A stretch of DNA of 64,000 nt from Aporrectodea caliginosa (GCA_020284085.1 JACEVL010000764.1:615869-679868); one strand, 5' to 3'. Shown: positions 1-10,502, numbered from the stretch's first letter. Numbers and translations are program-made. The notes: a model not told the origin generated them from the sequence alone.

Positions 1-253
1 GGCCGTAAATCCTGGGGAGGGAAGGAAGGGAATTCCCTTCCCACTTTTCTGCTTGGGGAGGGAACGTGAAGGAATTCCCTCCCCACAAATTTGTCTAAAC
101 TGTATTATTTTTCTAAGCTATGTCACAAATATTATGGCGCCAACCCAAATCACCACAAGCTGTTCCTTTGTATCTAAATTTTTAGGACAACTGCTTGAAT
201 TTTAAGTGAACGTGCAGTTTTCCCTCCCCACATTTTGAAACAGATTTACGGCC
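1..253. mobile_element. TIR element (MITE-like), about 253 bp
   Basis: The first 11 bases (GGCCGTAAATC) are the perfect reverse complement of bases 243-253, and the homology continues inward in weaker form, with TGGGGAGGGAA present near both ends. There is no coding capacity. The element begins exactly at the window edge, so the left target duplication cannot be seen and the true end could lie a few bases further out. The superfamily is not recognised. Confidence 0.6.
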
Positions 254-460
254 CTGAACGAAAGAATGGGCAAGAGTAGCAGTAGCGGAAGAACTTAGCG
301 AGCGAGCGATAGTGCGTAGTTGGCGCGGTTGATAGTAGCAAGGACGGCTGAGAGAGCGAATGTGAGGAGCAACGGTGAGCTCCTGAGCCAGTGTTACACC
401 AAGGTCACGGACCACAGAGGAGAAGACAAAGTGAGGAAAGGCGGTAGCAAGGGCAGCCAT
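254..460 (-). pseudogene. LINE A reverse transcriptase fragment
   Basis: The minus-strand reading contains FPHFVFSSVVRDLGVTL followed by a diverged HIRSLSR..YYQ.RQLR..ARSLS stretch. This matches the region after the RT catalytic core in the long LINE A copy at 49.0-50.7 kb (FPLFSFSSSVRDLGVTLDS). Only about 65 codons remain, with no 3' UTR. It abuts the TIR element at its downstream side. Confidence 0.6.
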
Positions 461-469
461 ATGTATTGT

Positions 470-562
470 TCTAATGGAATGTTGCAATGCAATGTTCTAA
501 TGTAATGTTCCAGTGGAATGTTCTATAGTAATTTTCTAATGTAATTTTCTAATGTAATGTTA
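470..562. repeat. Degenerate short tandem repeat, AATGTTCTAATGT type
   Basis: Variants of a 10-13 base unit (aatgttctaatgt, aatgttccagtgg, aattttctaatgt) recur about eight times. The rest of 563-933 shows no gene or repeat that I recognise. Confidence 0.5.
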
Positions 563-949
563 ACTAAAGAACCAGTTTCTAAGATACTCAGAAATGTCAA
601 CTGCACACTGTTCTTGAAACTGACGAACAGTACTTCTCTGTCTCTAGAATAGAATCGTGTGTGTTGTTAATTTGAGCCAATCTCCCCGAAATTCATACTA
701 CACACTCCAGACAAGTCGACCAAAAAAGAATAATACAAAGTAACGCTGAGGCACCTGCAAAAACTAAATGTAGCTTTGTTTCCTCTCGAAAAGTAGATTT
801 TTGATAGTACCCAATGGAATAGACGAGACAAGGCGCTGAGACGTTGAATGGTCCTGAGACGCAGGCATCCCATCCACCATCTTCGGCTCGTCCTATTCTC
901 GTCTTCTGAGGACATTTAATCTGCGTCGTCTGAATGTACCTGGAAAACC

Positions 950-1440
950 ATTCAAGGTCCCCCGTCCATCAGTCACCAATCCATACATCCAACCCTCCGT
1001 CCATCCATCCGTTCATCTATCCAACTATTCATTCATCCATCCAATCTGTTGATCAATACACATCCATCCATCCATCCATCCATCCATCCATCCATCCATC
1101 CATCCATCCATCCATCCATCCATCCATCCATCCATCCATCCATCCATCCATCCATCCATCCATCCATCCATCCATCCATCCATCCATCCATCCATCCATC
1201 CATCCATCCATCCATCCATCCATCCATCCATCCATCCATCCATCCATCCATCCATCCATCCATCCATCCATCCATCCATCCATCAATCAATCAATCAATC
1301 AATCAATCGGTCCCTCCAGCTAGCCATCGAAACCATACCATCCATCTGTCCATCTAATCCATCTATCCATTAAATTCATCTCATCTATATATTCTACCAT
1401 CCATCAATCCATGCATCCATCCACCTTTCCATCTAATCGA
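950..1440. repeat. (CATC)n microsatellite with degenerate flanks
   Basis: A nearly perfect CATC tetranucleotide array runs from about 1060 to 1282, followed by a short (AATC)n run and degenerate CCATC-rich flanks on both sides. The long PSIHPSIH and GWMDGWMD reading frames here are products of the repeat, not genes. Bases 1441-1740 hold scattered ATC/ATG-rich simple sequence and no recognisable gene. Confidence 0.97.
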
Positions 1441-1738
1441 TCATTTATAAATTCGGAATATAAGGCATGACAAGGTAAGATAAATCAAGCAATTGCCAGC
1501 ATCATCATCATTATAGTAATCATCATCAACAGCATCAGCATCAACAACTAAAACTCTTACTTGTAGAATAGACCTTCTGCTAACGCCGGTTCCATTGATG
1601 GCAGCACTGGTGTCTTCGATCTCTCTGACGTCAGCATCTCAAATCCAAACTTCAACTGAGACGGTAGCGTCATCTCAGGAATAGAATCGACGACGCTCCT
1701 TATACGAACCATCTCGTCCGATGTGTTCGAGCTAGACA

Positions 1739-1765
1739 GCAATAATAATAATAATAATAATAATG

Positions 1766-1853
<88 letters not shown>

Positions 1854-1860
1854 TAATAAT
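1739..1860. repeat. (AAT)n microsatellite
   Basis: About 40 AAT units with two or three AATGAT interruptions. Poly-Asn and poly-Ile reading frames over it are artefacts. Confidence 0.97.
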
Positions 1861-1979
1861 TTTAGTCAGTCCGAGTTTGCTGTGGGAGAGCGCAAACGCG
1901 GAAGCGGCTCGCGCATGAGCGCGGCCTGAAGCACTCACGCCCTAAAGTTTACATCGGAGCACACGGAGGAGCTAGCTGG

Positions 1980-2200
1980 ATTGCTTCCCCTTGGGTCTCG
2001 AGGATTGGAACAGCGGTCATCGACCTCAACACTCGGGCCCAGGCCGAAGAAACAGACACCCGGCCATCATTGGGCCCCGATCGGGACGATTGTACGACAG
2101 CGCTCGAAAGACTTCAACTTATCACCAGACAAGACGCTTTAGTAATCCTCAGATGCTCCCTCGGCTCGCCCAGGCTCATGCATAATTATACTGAACCTAG
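1980..2200 (+). pseudogene. Non-LTR RT fragment (YLDD-type family), C-terminal side
   Basis: The frame starting at 1995 reads on into LERLQLITRQDALVILRCS and then GSPRLMHNYTE. This resembles the segment after the catalytic core of an RT family common in marine invertebrates, where a leucine-rich helix is followed by a (Q/H)DAL..LR motif and a PKLxH motif. A second fragment of what looks like the same family lies at 28.64-29.75 kb. No flanking retroelement structure is visible. The assignment is from remembered family motifs. Confidence 0.45.
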
Positions 2201-2319
2201 CTCAAGATCTAGAATTACGAGTTGTCGATGATTGCGCATTGAATTATTAAGAAGTTAGCACTTGTAATTTTACCTGCTCTTCTCTCTGTTGAGAACAATT
2301 TAAATAATAAGTCAATAAA

Positions 2320-3035
2320 TCAATCAATGAAACTTAATATAGCGCCCCTTCAAGATATCTACTCAGAGGCGCTCCCGGCCCAACCACGGCTGAAAAGAAT
2401 AGTTTTCAGAAAGGTATAAAATGCAGGTGAAGAGTTCCTAGGTAAGAGACGCAGCTCAAGAGGAAGCCCATTCCAGATACTCGGTCCCACAACCGAGAAG
2501 GCCCGATGTTGCATTGTAGAAGTGCGTGCAAATGGGACACTCAGGTCACCGCGAACTGCAGAGCGAAGGGGTCGGCGGCCAATATTGGCAGAGATAGAGC
2601 GACATAGCTCCTGCAGATAAGCAGGTGCGGTGCCAACGAGGCTACGCCAAACGAAGGCAGAGACCCTAAATGAGATGCGTTGTGGTAGTGGCAGCCAGTG
2701 CAGGACATCCCGCATATAGTCGGATACATGACCCGACTTAGGAATACCACCAATCAGTCGCGCAGCCGCGCGCAAAACTCGCTCCAAGCGCCCTATCCGA
2801 CTCTGAGGAAGGCCAACATATAGAGAAGAACAATAGTCAAGGCGACTGGCAACGAAGGCGTGAACTAGAGTAGCTGCAGCGCTGGGGTAAGAGTGCGAGA
2901 TATTACTCGCAGTTGGCGCAGCTGGTAAAAACAGCTACGAGAGACAGAGTTAACATGTTGAGTGAAAGTGAGTTCTTGGTCAAGGTTCGCAGATATTGAG
3001 AGAAAGTGTTCAATTACAGTTTGTTCCGGACGAAA
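2320..3035 (-). pseudogene. LINE A copy, 5'-truncated, with 3' end
   Basis: Minus-strand frame 2787-2359 reads from RVLRAAARLIGGIPK through HWLPLPQRISFRVSAF to VVGPSIWNGLPLELRLLP and FLKTILFSRG, the C-terminal part of LINE A RT. Earlier RT sequence (QHVNSVSRSCFYQLRQLR) continues upstream in other frames to about 3035. The 3' UTR has the family's GAGCGCC...GGGGCGCTATAT signature (plus-strand tatagcgccccttcaagata at 2339) and a short (TGATT)n-like tail. Frames are broken. Confidence 0.8.
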
Positions 3036-3318
3036 TCTATATTTCTATCTATCTATGAAATATATATAGCGCCCCTTCAAGATAACTACTCACAAGCGCT
3101 CTAGACCCAGGCCAGGTCAAAAAGGAAGGTCTTAAGTAATTTATAAAAAGAGCCAGAGCCAGACGCTGTCTGGTGGCAGAGCGAGCATGCGGAACCATAA
3201 AGTCACCTCTGAAGGCCGAGCGCAGAGATCGGCGACCAGAGCAGGCCGAAGTCAAAGTGAAGAGCTCCTGGAGATAGGTAGGTGCTCTACCCAGAACACA
3301 TTGCCAGACAAGAAATGC
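3036..3318 (-). pseudogene. Second LINE A 3' end, inserted next to the previous copy
   Basis: It has the same tatagcgccccttcaagata signature (plus strand, about 3066) preceded by a short (TATC)n tail at 3040-3056. The minus frame 3255-3049 contains GRRSLRSAFRGDFMVPHARS, matching the LRSA.RG.F.VP.AR segment of LINE A RT. The tail junction marks this as a separate insertion. Confidence 0.7.
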
Positions 3319-3640
3319 TTAATATTGATGAAGATACCGAACCATTACATGGCGCCAACATAGGAGGTATACATGTAGCCCACTCTCGACTATAGGGTCA
3401 GACAGGATTCGAACCCAGGACATGCGGAAGATAGGTTGTAAAGAGTAAGTTGTAGACTTAGGCTTACTTGTCGAGGACAGAGGATTTGCGTATGCGTGAG
3501 GGGCCAACAAGCCCTAGTTCTTCAACAGGGTTCTTCACATCCGGCGATCGTGGACGACCACTCTCTCTGTCTCCGCCATCTTGTGAATTAGTTCGAGAAG
3601 AAGCAAGAGTCTTTCCTGAGGTTACATATAGTTAATTAAC
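3319..3640 (-). repeat. tRNA-like B box in otherwise unrecognised DNA
   Basis: The minus strand of 3405-3415 reads GGTTCGAATCC, a perfect RNA polymerase III B box. No convincing A box or acceptor stem pairs with it, so this is at best a decayed tRNA-derived SINE. The rest of 3319-3840 shows no gene. Confidence 0.35.
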
Positions 3641-3839
3641 CTTGAACTTGTTAACACCTCATTCCACTCCGCTACGACGTAGCGCCCGCTTACATGTGCA
3701 AGGAGAAGCACCCACTTATGCCGGATTTGAATCCTCGCTTCCTAGACTCCTAAAGCCTGTTAGCCGAGAAGTGTTTTCCTCACGACGGCTAGCGACCCCT
3801 ATTGAAACTGAAAACGCTAGAGTGTTACCCTAACTTCAC

Positions 3840-4566
3840 TAACCTTGACTTTCCTTTCCTTATCATACTATTAGCTGAGTGATTTCCATCGTTTACTTTC
3901 TCATCCTGTGTCCGTCATTCTCGATAGCACTCTCACCTTCTCCGAATACATCACCAATCTTAACCGCTCCTTCTACTATCACCTGAGGCGGTTCATAGCC
4001 ATCAGAAGATCAGTCTCTTCCCCGGTCTTTACATCTATTACACATGCCTTTGTCTGCTCTCGCAACGATTACTGCAATTCACTACTTGTTGGCCTTCCTA
4101 ATGTGCGCCTGTCCCCTCTGCAATCTATACTAAACGAAGCTGCCAGGTCAATTGCTAGACTTTCCCGTTTTTCTAACATCTCCACTTATACGACCAACCA
4201 CCTCCATTGGCTCCCTATTTCTTCTCGCATCCAGTTTAAAGTTCTCCTTCTTATCTGTAGATCCTACGTGGATCTAGCCCCAAGGTACCTCTGTTAATCT
4301 ATTCATCGGCCGATCTCTGCTGCCTTTGTTCTCTTCGATCTCTGGATCGTCTCGACCTTGTTCCTCCGGTTAGGACTGCCATGGCTCACTTCCGATCTTT
4401 TGCTTGTATTGGCCCCTCAGTACACTCTACGATTTTGACTTGAGGCCCGCTTAATCTCTCTACTGTCTTAAATCTTGTCTTTTCTCTCGGGGTCCTTCGC
4501 ATTGAGAGCGCCACTGATTGCTCTGCACTGCGAGAGGCGCTCTAGAAATGCTTACATACAATACAA
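3840..4566 (+). pseudogene. LINE A copy, 5'-truncated, with 3' end
   Basis: Frame 3908-4297 reads VILDSTLTFSEYITNLNRSF, then SRNDYCNSLLVGLPNVRLSP, then HWLPISSRIQFKVLLLICRS, colinear with residues 340-460 of the long copy at 49.0 kb. The C-terminus continues in other frames (CIGPSVHSTI-like reading near 4400). The 3' UTR carries GAGCGCC...GAGAGGCGCTCTAGAAATG and the tail is (ATACA)n at 4553-4566. Confidence 0.8.
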
Positions 4567-4960
4567 TGATACCTAAGCACGTGTCACCTTAACTTCACAT
4601 AGCTTTTCTTGCCTTTCCTTCTCATGTAATTGTAATTTTGTTATGGTAACGGAAAACTTGTTTAAAACAAAAAGGTCCTTAAGCGCCGACGAAATTCAGA
4701 TAAAGGTTGACCAATACGCTCATGTCGTGCGATCCTCTAGGCCAGTACTTTCCAACGTGGTGGTCCGCGGACCGGTGCCGGACCGCAAAACCTAAGTTGC
4801 CGTTCCGCAAAGTGAGTCAAGAAACTGGTCAAATTGTCTCGGAATCAAGAAATGGCTATTCAAGAAATGGCTTTACATTTTAAAAGTAACAAAAACACCT
4901 ATTAGGCTAGCATTTAGAGAGCAATAGAGACATGGAATTGGCTAAACCATCATTTAAATC
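4567..4960 (+). other. No gene; possible hAT left terminus at 4743
   Basis: I see no coding sequence. From 4743 the sequence CAGTACTTTCCAACGTGGTG runs into a GC-rich GGTCCGCGGACCGG palindrome. This resembles the CAGtg...ggtccgcggaccgg ends of hAT-type elements. No matching right end is visible, so any element is truncated. Confidence 0.3.
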
Positions 4961-5545
4961 AATTTTAATACATTTTGAGGAATTTAGGTGATCGTAAACG
5001 AAAAACAGAAATAATTAATAAATTTGGCACCGGTCCTCCTGTGAAAATCCTGCCGGTCCGTGACACTGAAAAGTTAATTCCTGTCAGAATCATATGGCAG
5101 CAAAACCTGGCTTCCATATCAGACGACACCCTCCTTCAGGCAATCAGAGCAAACCCACACCATGTCCTCCATAGCCTCCTCCCGCAGAAACGGCAACGCT
5201 ACGACATACGGTCTCGAGCACATGACTATCAGCTCCCTACCAAGGATAATCCAAACTTTATCCCTCGCCTTTTGCACAAGCAGTTATGCAAATGATCCAA
5301 TCTGGTTAAATTGATCCGTTCCCTTGTAAAAAGGAACGAAATTTTCGTCAACATTATTATTTAACTAAAATACCATGTCTAAATTGACTATCGATACGGA
5401 AAAACCAGATTTAAAAATAAACTTTTATTTGGCCGCAAGAAAGGCTATATCTTCATCAACTCCCCACAGAATATTAGGCCTACTAGATGTTAGCGTTGCG
5501 TCTTTGTCAACCTTTAGCAGATTAAACAAATATTGATTGATTGAC
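4961..5545 (+). pseudogene. LINE B copy, C-terminal RT fragment and 3' UTR
   Basis: Frame 4975-5295 reads RANPHHVLHSLLPQKRQRYD, then IRSRAHDYQLPTKDNPNF and IPRLLHKQL. This is the conserved C-terminal block (HxLH.LLP....Y.LR.R.HD..LP) shared by the copies at 5.5, 10.6, 13.8 and 60.5 kb. The RT catalytic core is absent. The copy ends in a short (TTGA)n tail at about 5534-5545. Confidence 0.65.
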
Positions 5546-5893
5546 ACTGAAAAGTTTTAAAAGCGCTGCTCCAGGTAACCTATTACCATATCTTTTCCTA
5601 GTTTCGACAAACACTGCTCTAGAGCTGATTCTACTCTTTTCCGTTCAATTCTCTCAAACCCTTGTCACGTCCTTCACGACCTCCTCCCTCCCCGTAAGGT
5701 CACTCCATACAATACGCGACCCAGACCACATGATCTCACCCTACCTAGAATTGATGCCTTTGCAAAAGAAGTTTTATTATGAGAATGTTATATGACTTTG
5801 CATAAATGTTTGTATTATTTATTTCTTCTGTAAGCTACTGTGCGTTTGCTGGTAGTCAAATAAAGAATATTCTTACTTACCTACTTACTTACT
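5546..5893 (+). pseudogene. LINE B 3' end with (CTTA)n tail
   Basis: Decayed frames across 5640-5800 give CHVLHD, then TPYNTRPRPHDLTLPRIDAF, the LINE B C-terminal block. The 3' UTR contains CTGTGCGTTTGC followed by AATAAAGAATATTCTTACTTACC, closely matching the 3' ends at 11.36 and 14.02 kb. The tail is (ACTT)n to 5893. Confidence 0.75.
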
Positions 5894-5936
5894 TAATTTA
5901 ATTATCTACCTTGCCTTGGAAGAACAATCTGCTCAC

Positions 5937-6109
5937 TTTGTTAGAAGCGTCGCTGCCTGGGTTTGTCCCACAGTTGTTGCTCGTATCTTCCTGCCATCGA
6001 CATCCTGTGATGAGAGAGACAGGTATCCATCTCGGAAGCTGATATAGACAGCGACGACAATGAATAGAGTCACGACCACAAGGAATTTGCGTCCCAACGG
6101 TAACCTCAT
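5937..6109 (-). CDS. Possible host gene first exon, type II membrane anchor
   Basis: From the minus-strand ATG at 6109 the frame reads MRLPLGRKFLVVVTLFIVVA, then VYISFRDGYLSLSSQDVDG, a short basic N-terminus followed by about 17 hydrophobic residues, the pattern of a signal anchor as in Golgi type II enzymes. The frame runs about 58 codons and meets a stop just after a good donor (AACAAA|GTGAGC, GT at about 5936), so exon 1 could end there. A second GT (CAAG|GTAGAT) lies slightly further on in another frame. No following exon was identified. It could be a chance ORF. Confidence 0.3.
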
Positions 6110-6194
6110 TGCTTCGTAGTTCCAAAGGCCGACCGCTGCGTTTGATCTGAAAGCACAGAGCGGCATTGCTCTTTGAATAGTCGTCTTAGACGTT

Positions 6195-6330
6195 GACTGG
6201 AATGGGTAACGGAGGAAGAGGAGGAATACGAGGAAGAGGTGGAAGAAGAAGAAGAAATGTGTAGAGAAGAGGAGGAAGTGGCGGAAGAGGAGGCAGCCGA
6301 AAGAGAAACGCAGGAATGCGAGGATGCGGA
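6195..6330 (+). repeat. GA-rich purine tract
   Basis: GAGGAA/GAAGAA-rich simple sequence, encoding only Glu-rich or Ser-rich artefact frames. It lies just upstream of the possible exon at 5.94-6.11 kb on the minus strand. Confidence 0.9.
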
Positions 6331-6544
6331 TGAGGTCGGAGTAACTAGCAACATGAGAATAAGGTGGAGCTCAATACCTTACCGGACCTTACACTACTTT
6401 ACATTACGTTATCTCAACTGACCATAAGACCTTCCATCACATGGTATTAGCTAGCTCTCTTATCCTAGTCTGTTTCTCGGAATGCCGTTGATCCGACTCC
6501 AGACACGTCGTAGAACGAATTGAATTTCGTGAATCAATGCCAAA

Positions 6545-6672
6545 CAGGAGGAGAAGAAAAGAGAGTGCGAGACAGAGGCAGACAGACAGACAGACAGAGA
6601 CAGAGAGACAGAGACAGAAACAGAAAGTGAAACAGAGAGTGGGAGACAGACAGACAGACAGACAGAGAGCAT
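6545..6672 (+). repeat. (GACA)n / (GAGACA)n microsatellite
   Basis: Repeated gacagacagaca and gagacagagacag units. Bases 6673-7500 on its right contain no gene or repeat I can identify. Confidence 0.95.
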
Positions 6673-7499
6673 GAGAAGTATAGATAATTTTACGACGCAC
6701 TTATTTAGATTATTTAGGCAGCTATGCGTGCAGACACAGAGACGCTTATTACATACACACGTACACCCTCCAACTCGTTCCAGTCGAGGCCTAAAGGAGT
6801 TTCAATCCAGGATCACGAAACTAGACCGGTGCGAGCTAATGAGCAGCAAGATCTTTCCACTCAAAGGTCGGCCGATGAATATGCATGATTCGGAGTGGGC
6901 GCTATAACATTCCCGGACCACTCGACCAGCGCTGCTGTCAGATACAGCTGTTTATGCAATAGCAGTCAACTGACTGGTATAATACAAGTACACGTAATAT
7001 TTCTTTTACAGTCAACTTATCATTTGCTTGTCTGTATTTTAGAATCTAGATCCTTACAGTCACTCCTATAAACAACTGAAACAATTTTAAACAGTTACAG
7101 CACGTAGCTACTCATCTACGCCAGTTCTATGACAATGCCAATTTGGTAAAAAAAATGAAAAAGATCTAATGTGCAAAAATACTATCGTCAACGTGTAACT
7201 GAAACTTTATTATCTTCAAGGTTTAGCTGGTGCAGAAAGTTTATTATAATTATTTAACATTGCACTCTTGTGATCTGCTGAGTGAACTTCTTCATCTTTT
7301 TCGAAACGAATCGTTTGGTGTTAGGCTTAGCTTTTTGCCGGTTCAGATAGCTATAGTCATTACTCATTACAAATAAGTGTGTGCGACACTGTGTGTTCTG
7401 ATGAAAAAGCTGATCGCTGCTTCAGGGCTGCTGCAAAATTTGCCAGCAATGACGTTCTTCTCTCTACGTAATCCTGAGCGATGATGGGCACGAAAATTG

Positions 7500-7700
7500 C
7501 TTTCCATTTGCTCGACTGTTCGACCCTACCCTACATTCCCTCCCTTCCCTCTACCTAACCACCTACCTACTTAACCACTTACCTACCTAGCCAACTACCT
7601 TACCTAGCAACCTACTAACAACTAACTACCTAAGAACTAACTTACTACCTAACGAACTACGTGTACCTAACGAACAACCTAACTAACAACTAACTGAGTC
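7500..7700. repeat. Degenerate CCTAACTAACAACTACC minisatellite, left block
   Basis: Loose tandem variation of ctacctaactaacaact. The same type of sequence resumes at 9205-9690, so the block appears to be one array split by the Mutator-like element between them. It is only distantly like a TTAGG-type telomere repeat and I do not call it telomeric. Confidence 0.75.
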
Positions 7701-7822
7701 TAAGACATTGCCCCTATACATTACCCCCTACTATTACCCCTGCTATTACTCCCATACAATTACCCCATTATGATATTTGTCCTGCCATTACCCCTGCATT
7801 TAATATATATATATATATATAT

Positions 7823-8308
7823 TGTTGCAATGTTGCATGTCGCTCTTAATATAAGTGGAATATTTATGCATAGACAGATACCATGGTTAAGGGCAGCGAT
7901 GTTCTGCTTGACTAGTTGTTAAGAAGATGTGTTTTCACGGATGACTAGTTTAAGAGCCATCTGGTGTTCATGTTGAGAGAGGAACGAGGCAGTTAGTTAA
8001 GAGAGCTTGACGGGAAAGGTTTTGGCCTGACGAGGTCTTGGTTTAGTTAAGACCGTCAAGTCTCGAGTTGTATCTAGTTAAGATAGTTTAAAACCGCACC
8101 AGCTTTTTCTATCCTTCGACGTTGTTTTCATGTTGTTGGGAACGAGGAGTTGCAATGGTTTTCCTGTAGGCCTATCGTTTCAACGTTTGACGGGTTGTTT
8201 CACATGGAATACGTTTGTATATTGTTCTTTGCATGTAAATAAACCGAGCGTTTTATCATACCCGAGACTTCTTCCTAGTTAGCATAGAACTAGAGGGGAC
8301 CTATAACA
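7823..8308 (+). mobile_element. Solo LTR, 486 bp
   Basis: It begins TGTTGC and ends TATAACA, giving TGTT...AACA inverted termini, with a polyadenylation signal AATAAA at 8238-8243 close to the 3' end. The four bases on each side are atat, a possible target duplication, but the left flank is a (TA)n run so this is weak. No internal region or second LTR is present. Confidence 0.55.
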
Positions 8309-8479
8309 ATATATTAAAATATATTTGTTAGCTTGTGTCTTGTGTGCCTGCACTTCTGTTTATGTCACTCTAAGTTGCTGAGTGTTTAACAGGAATCCAG
8401 ATACAAGGTTGCATTTACCTTCTTTCTCAGAATTTATGCAGAAACGTACAAGATCTAGGCTTCCAACAGCGATAATCAA

Positions 8480-8990
8480 GATGATACGGAATGTTCTGTA
8501 TCTGTCAGAATGATGTCATCTCTCGCGTTTGTCCCACTACATGATCTCGTCAATGCCTTTGAAGGACTGCAAGAATCAACAATCGATGATGACATGACTG
8601 TAGCAACTGTTAGATTTTTCGAGGACAATTACGTAGGAAGAAGAAGACGACGTGGCCGAGCATCACCTCTCTTCTCTCACGACATTTAGAATGTACACGA
8701 CTTTGTTGAAAATGATTTGCCTCGTACCAACAATATCGTCGAAGGTTGGAATCGAAAATCAATCTACTGTCGCTGCTCACCATCCAAATTTCTGGCGTTT
8801 TCTGACCACCCTTCATCGGGAGCACTAGCTCGTTAAAATAGCCATTGCTCAGTGACATGGTGGGCATCAGGTTGAACATAAACGTGAAAATATCGTGACT
8901 GTTGAACCCGAATTGTCAACATCGTTAGTGATTTTGTCAATAGTGACGTTTTGGAACATATTTTTGGAATTGCTCGCAATATTCAGTTCT
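8480..8990 (+). pseudogene. MULE-type transposase C-terminal remnant
   Basis: One plus frame reads NVHDFVENDLPRTNNIVEGW (8690-8750) and a neighbouring frame continues TVAAHHPNFWRFLTTLHREH, then a stop, then LVKIAIAQ. Together these are the conserved LPRTNN..EGWH...HHP..W.F...L..E segment seen at the C-terminal side of Mutator-like and FLYWCH-associated transposases. At least one frameshift and two stops interrupt it. The DDE catalytic part is not recognisable. Placement between inverted ends supports a MULE assignment. Confidence 0.6.
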
Positions 8991-9204
8991 GAACATATCT
9001 GACAAAAAATTGGCATTTTTTCCATATTAAAGAAATTTCCCTTTATAAATTCATGTAAAATTCGGTTCTAACTTTTCATATTTGTCAATATAAGGAGTAA
9101 AGGACTTTTTCCTTATTATTGCTTGGGTAATTGCTGGGGTAATGAAAGGGGGAGGGTAAATTGCAGGGGTAATGGCAGAGGGTAATGTCCAGGGTAATGT
9201 CCTT

Positions 9205-9690
9205 CTCTCCAACTTACTGCCTAACCAACAACTACTTAACTAACAACTACCTGATTAACAACTACCTAACAATTAACTACTTAAGTAATAACTAACTACC
9301 TATCTAACAACTGACTACCTAACTAACAACTAACTAATATAACTTACAATTGACTAGCTAATAACTGACTGCCTAACTAACAACTAAATAACTACCTAAA
9401 TTACAAATACCTAACCAAGCACCTAACTAACTCGCCAGCGACATATCAAACTAACCAACCTACCTAATTAACGTACCAACCAGACACCTACCTAATTAAA
9501 TAACTAACCAACAAGCTTACCTGACCTGCGAACTAACCAGCAACTTACCTCTCTAAGTAATCAAATACCTACCTATGTAACTAACTAATCAACCAGCCAC
9601 ATAACTAACCAACCAAACACCTGCCTAACCAACCGACCGATCAACCACCAACCTAATAAACTGACTAATCAATCACCTACCTACTACTAA
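9205..9690. repeat. Degenerate CTAACTAACAACTACC minisatellite, right block
   Basis: Continuation of the block at 7500-7700, with units drifting in length and sequence. Bases 9691-9885 hold nothing I recognise. Confidence 0.75.
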
Positions 9691-9885
9691 CTATACTGAA
9701 GTCATATTCTCAATGTACTTGAACCAGCCCAAGTGGTCTATTGACGTCAAAAACACTCCACTCGGAGTTAATTAGCCTCCCGTACAATTCAACGGGCCAA
9801 CAGGAGTGAGCAGACGAAAGGCGCCATTGACGCCTGGCAATCTGCGCTTACGACACGTACCTGTCCTCCGCGCTGACTACCGGTA

Positions 9886-10165
9886 TACCGAGGCGGGCAC
9901 AACCTGTACAGGAGGGTTTTGTATGGGGATTATGTTCGGGGAAATTATGTCCTACAATTGTTACAGCGCTCGGCCTGTTACGCGAAGAGTACGGGTTCGA
10001 GGCCTAGCCCGAGGCAGTCACTGTGTAGCGTCCTTCGCTCACAATAATTGCTCTGCAATATAATTGTACATGTATCTGCTACAACGTCCTGTGTGCACTT
10101 CTGAACTTTGAAAGGAGGCCAATATCAAAGGACAGTTATATTGTATTGCATTGTATGACTACAGT
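9886..10165 (+). mobile_element. tRNA-derived SINE, plus-strand copy
   Basis: The pol III B box is at 9993-10002 (GGGTTCGAGG). Downstream comes a core shared with the copy at 63.35-63.57 kb: CACTGTGTAG, TTGCTCTGCAATATAATTGT, GTGTGCACTTCTGAACTTTG and CAATATCAAA, then a tail of TATTGTATTGCATTGTATG. The head is interrupted after ACCGAGGCGGGCAC by about 60 bases that are missing from the other copy, so the A box region is split. An ORF across it is fortuitous. Confidence 0.7.
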
Positions 10166-10384
10166 TGCTCGCCGCCCAGCAATAGATAGCAATCGTGTAA
10201 GTTAAGGTCGAATTATATAGGACACGGTTCGTAGCCGAACATTTACGTGTGGTCTAATGTACGCTTCACTTGAGTTGACAGTTCAAAGGCTGGTTGGTTT
10301 GCATTTAGTCAAATGCGTATTTTAATTTTTGTATTCTAATTAGGCGCAGTGAAAAACAGACATGTATTGAATTATAATTGTAAC

Positions 10385-10495
10385 CAAACATTTATATAGC
10401 GCCGCCGAAATTTGCAGCGCTCTGACCTGCGTCACTATCTGCGTCAGCGGACAATAAAGTTTTATGGCGTCTCCGGAACTGGGTAGGTGGGAGGG
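10385..10495 (-). repeat. LINE A-like 3' terminus
   Basis: The plus strand reads catttatatagcgccgccg, the inverse of the GGCGCTATATAAATG signature of LINE A 3' ends. No coding part is attached. Confidence 0.45.
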
Positions 10496-10502
10496 CTATT
10501 AA

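Larger units (their letters stand above)
7702..9204 (+). mobile_element. Mutator-like (MULE-type) element with long inverted ends
   Basis: The left end (7702-7800) is a run of ATTACCCC-type subunits (ACATTACCCCC, ATTACCCCTGC). The right end (9118-9204) is their inverse (GCAGGGGTAATGG, GGGTAATGTCC), so the element has inverted ends of about 90-100 bp built from short subrepeats. Between them lies a decayed transposase fragment at 8.5-9.0 kb. A solo LTR sits inside at 7823-8308. Target duplication is not obvious because the flanks are minisatellite. Confidence 0.55.

Noticed and set aside
934..1357. Long reading frames of PSIH/GWMD repeats on both strands
   Set aside because: They are translations of the (CATC)n microsatellite and have no coding signal.
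1723..1938. Poly-Asn and poly-Ile frames
   Set aside because: They derive from the (AAT)n array.
6437..6700. Minus-strand Cys/Ser/Leu-rich frames as a small secreted protein
   Set aside because: They are encoded by the (GACA)n microsatellite.
7500..9690. Interstitial telomere (CCTAA-like units)
   Set aside because: Unit length and sequence drift too much and no run of TTAGG or TTAGGG repeats is present.
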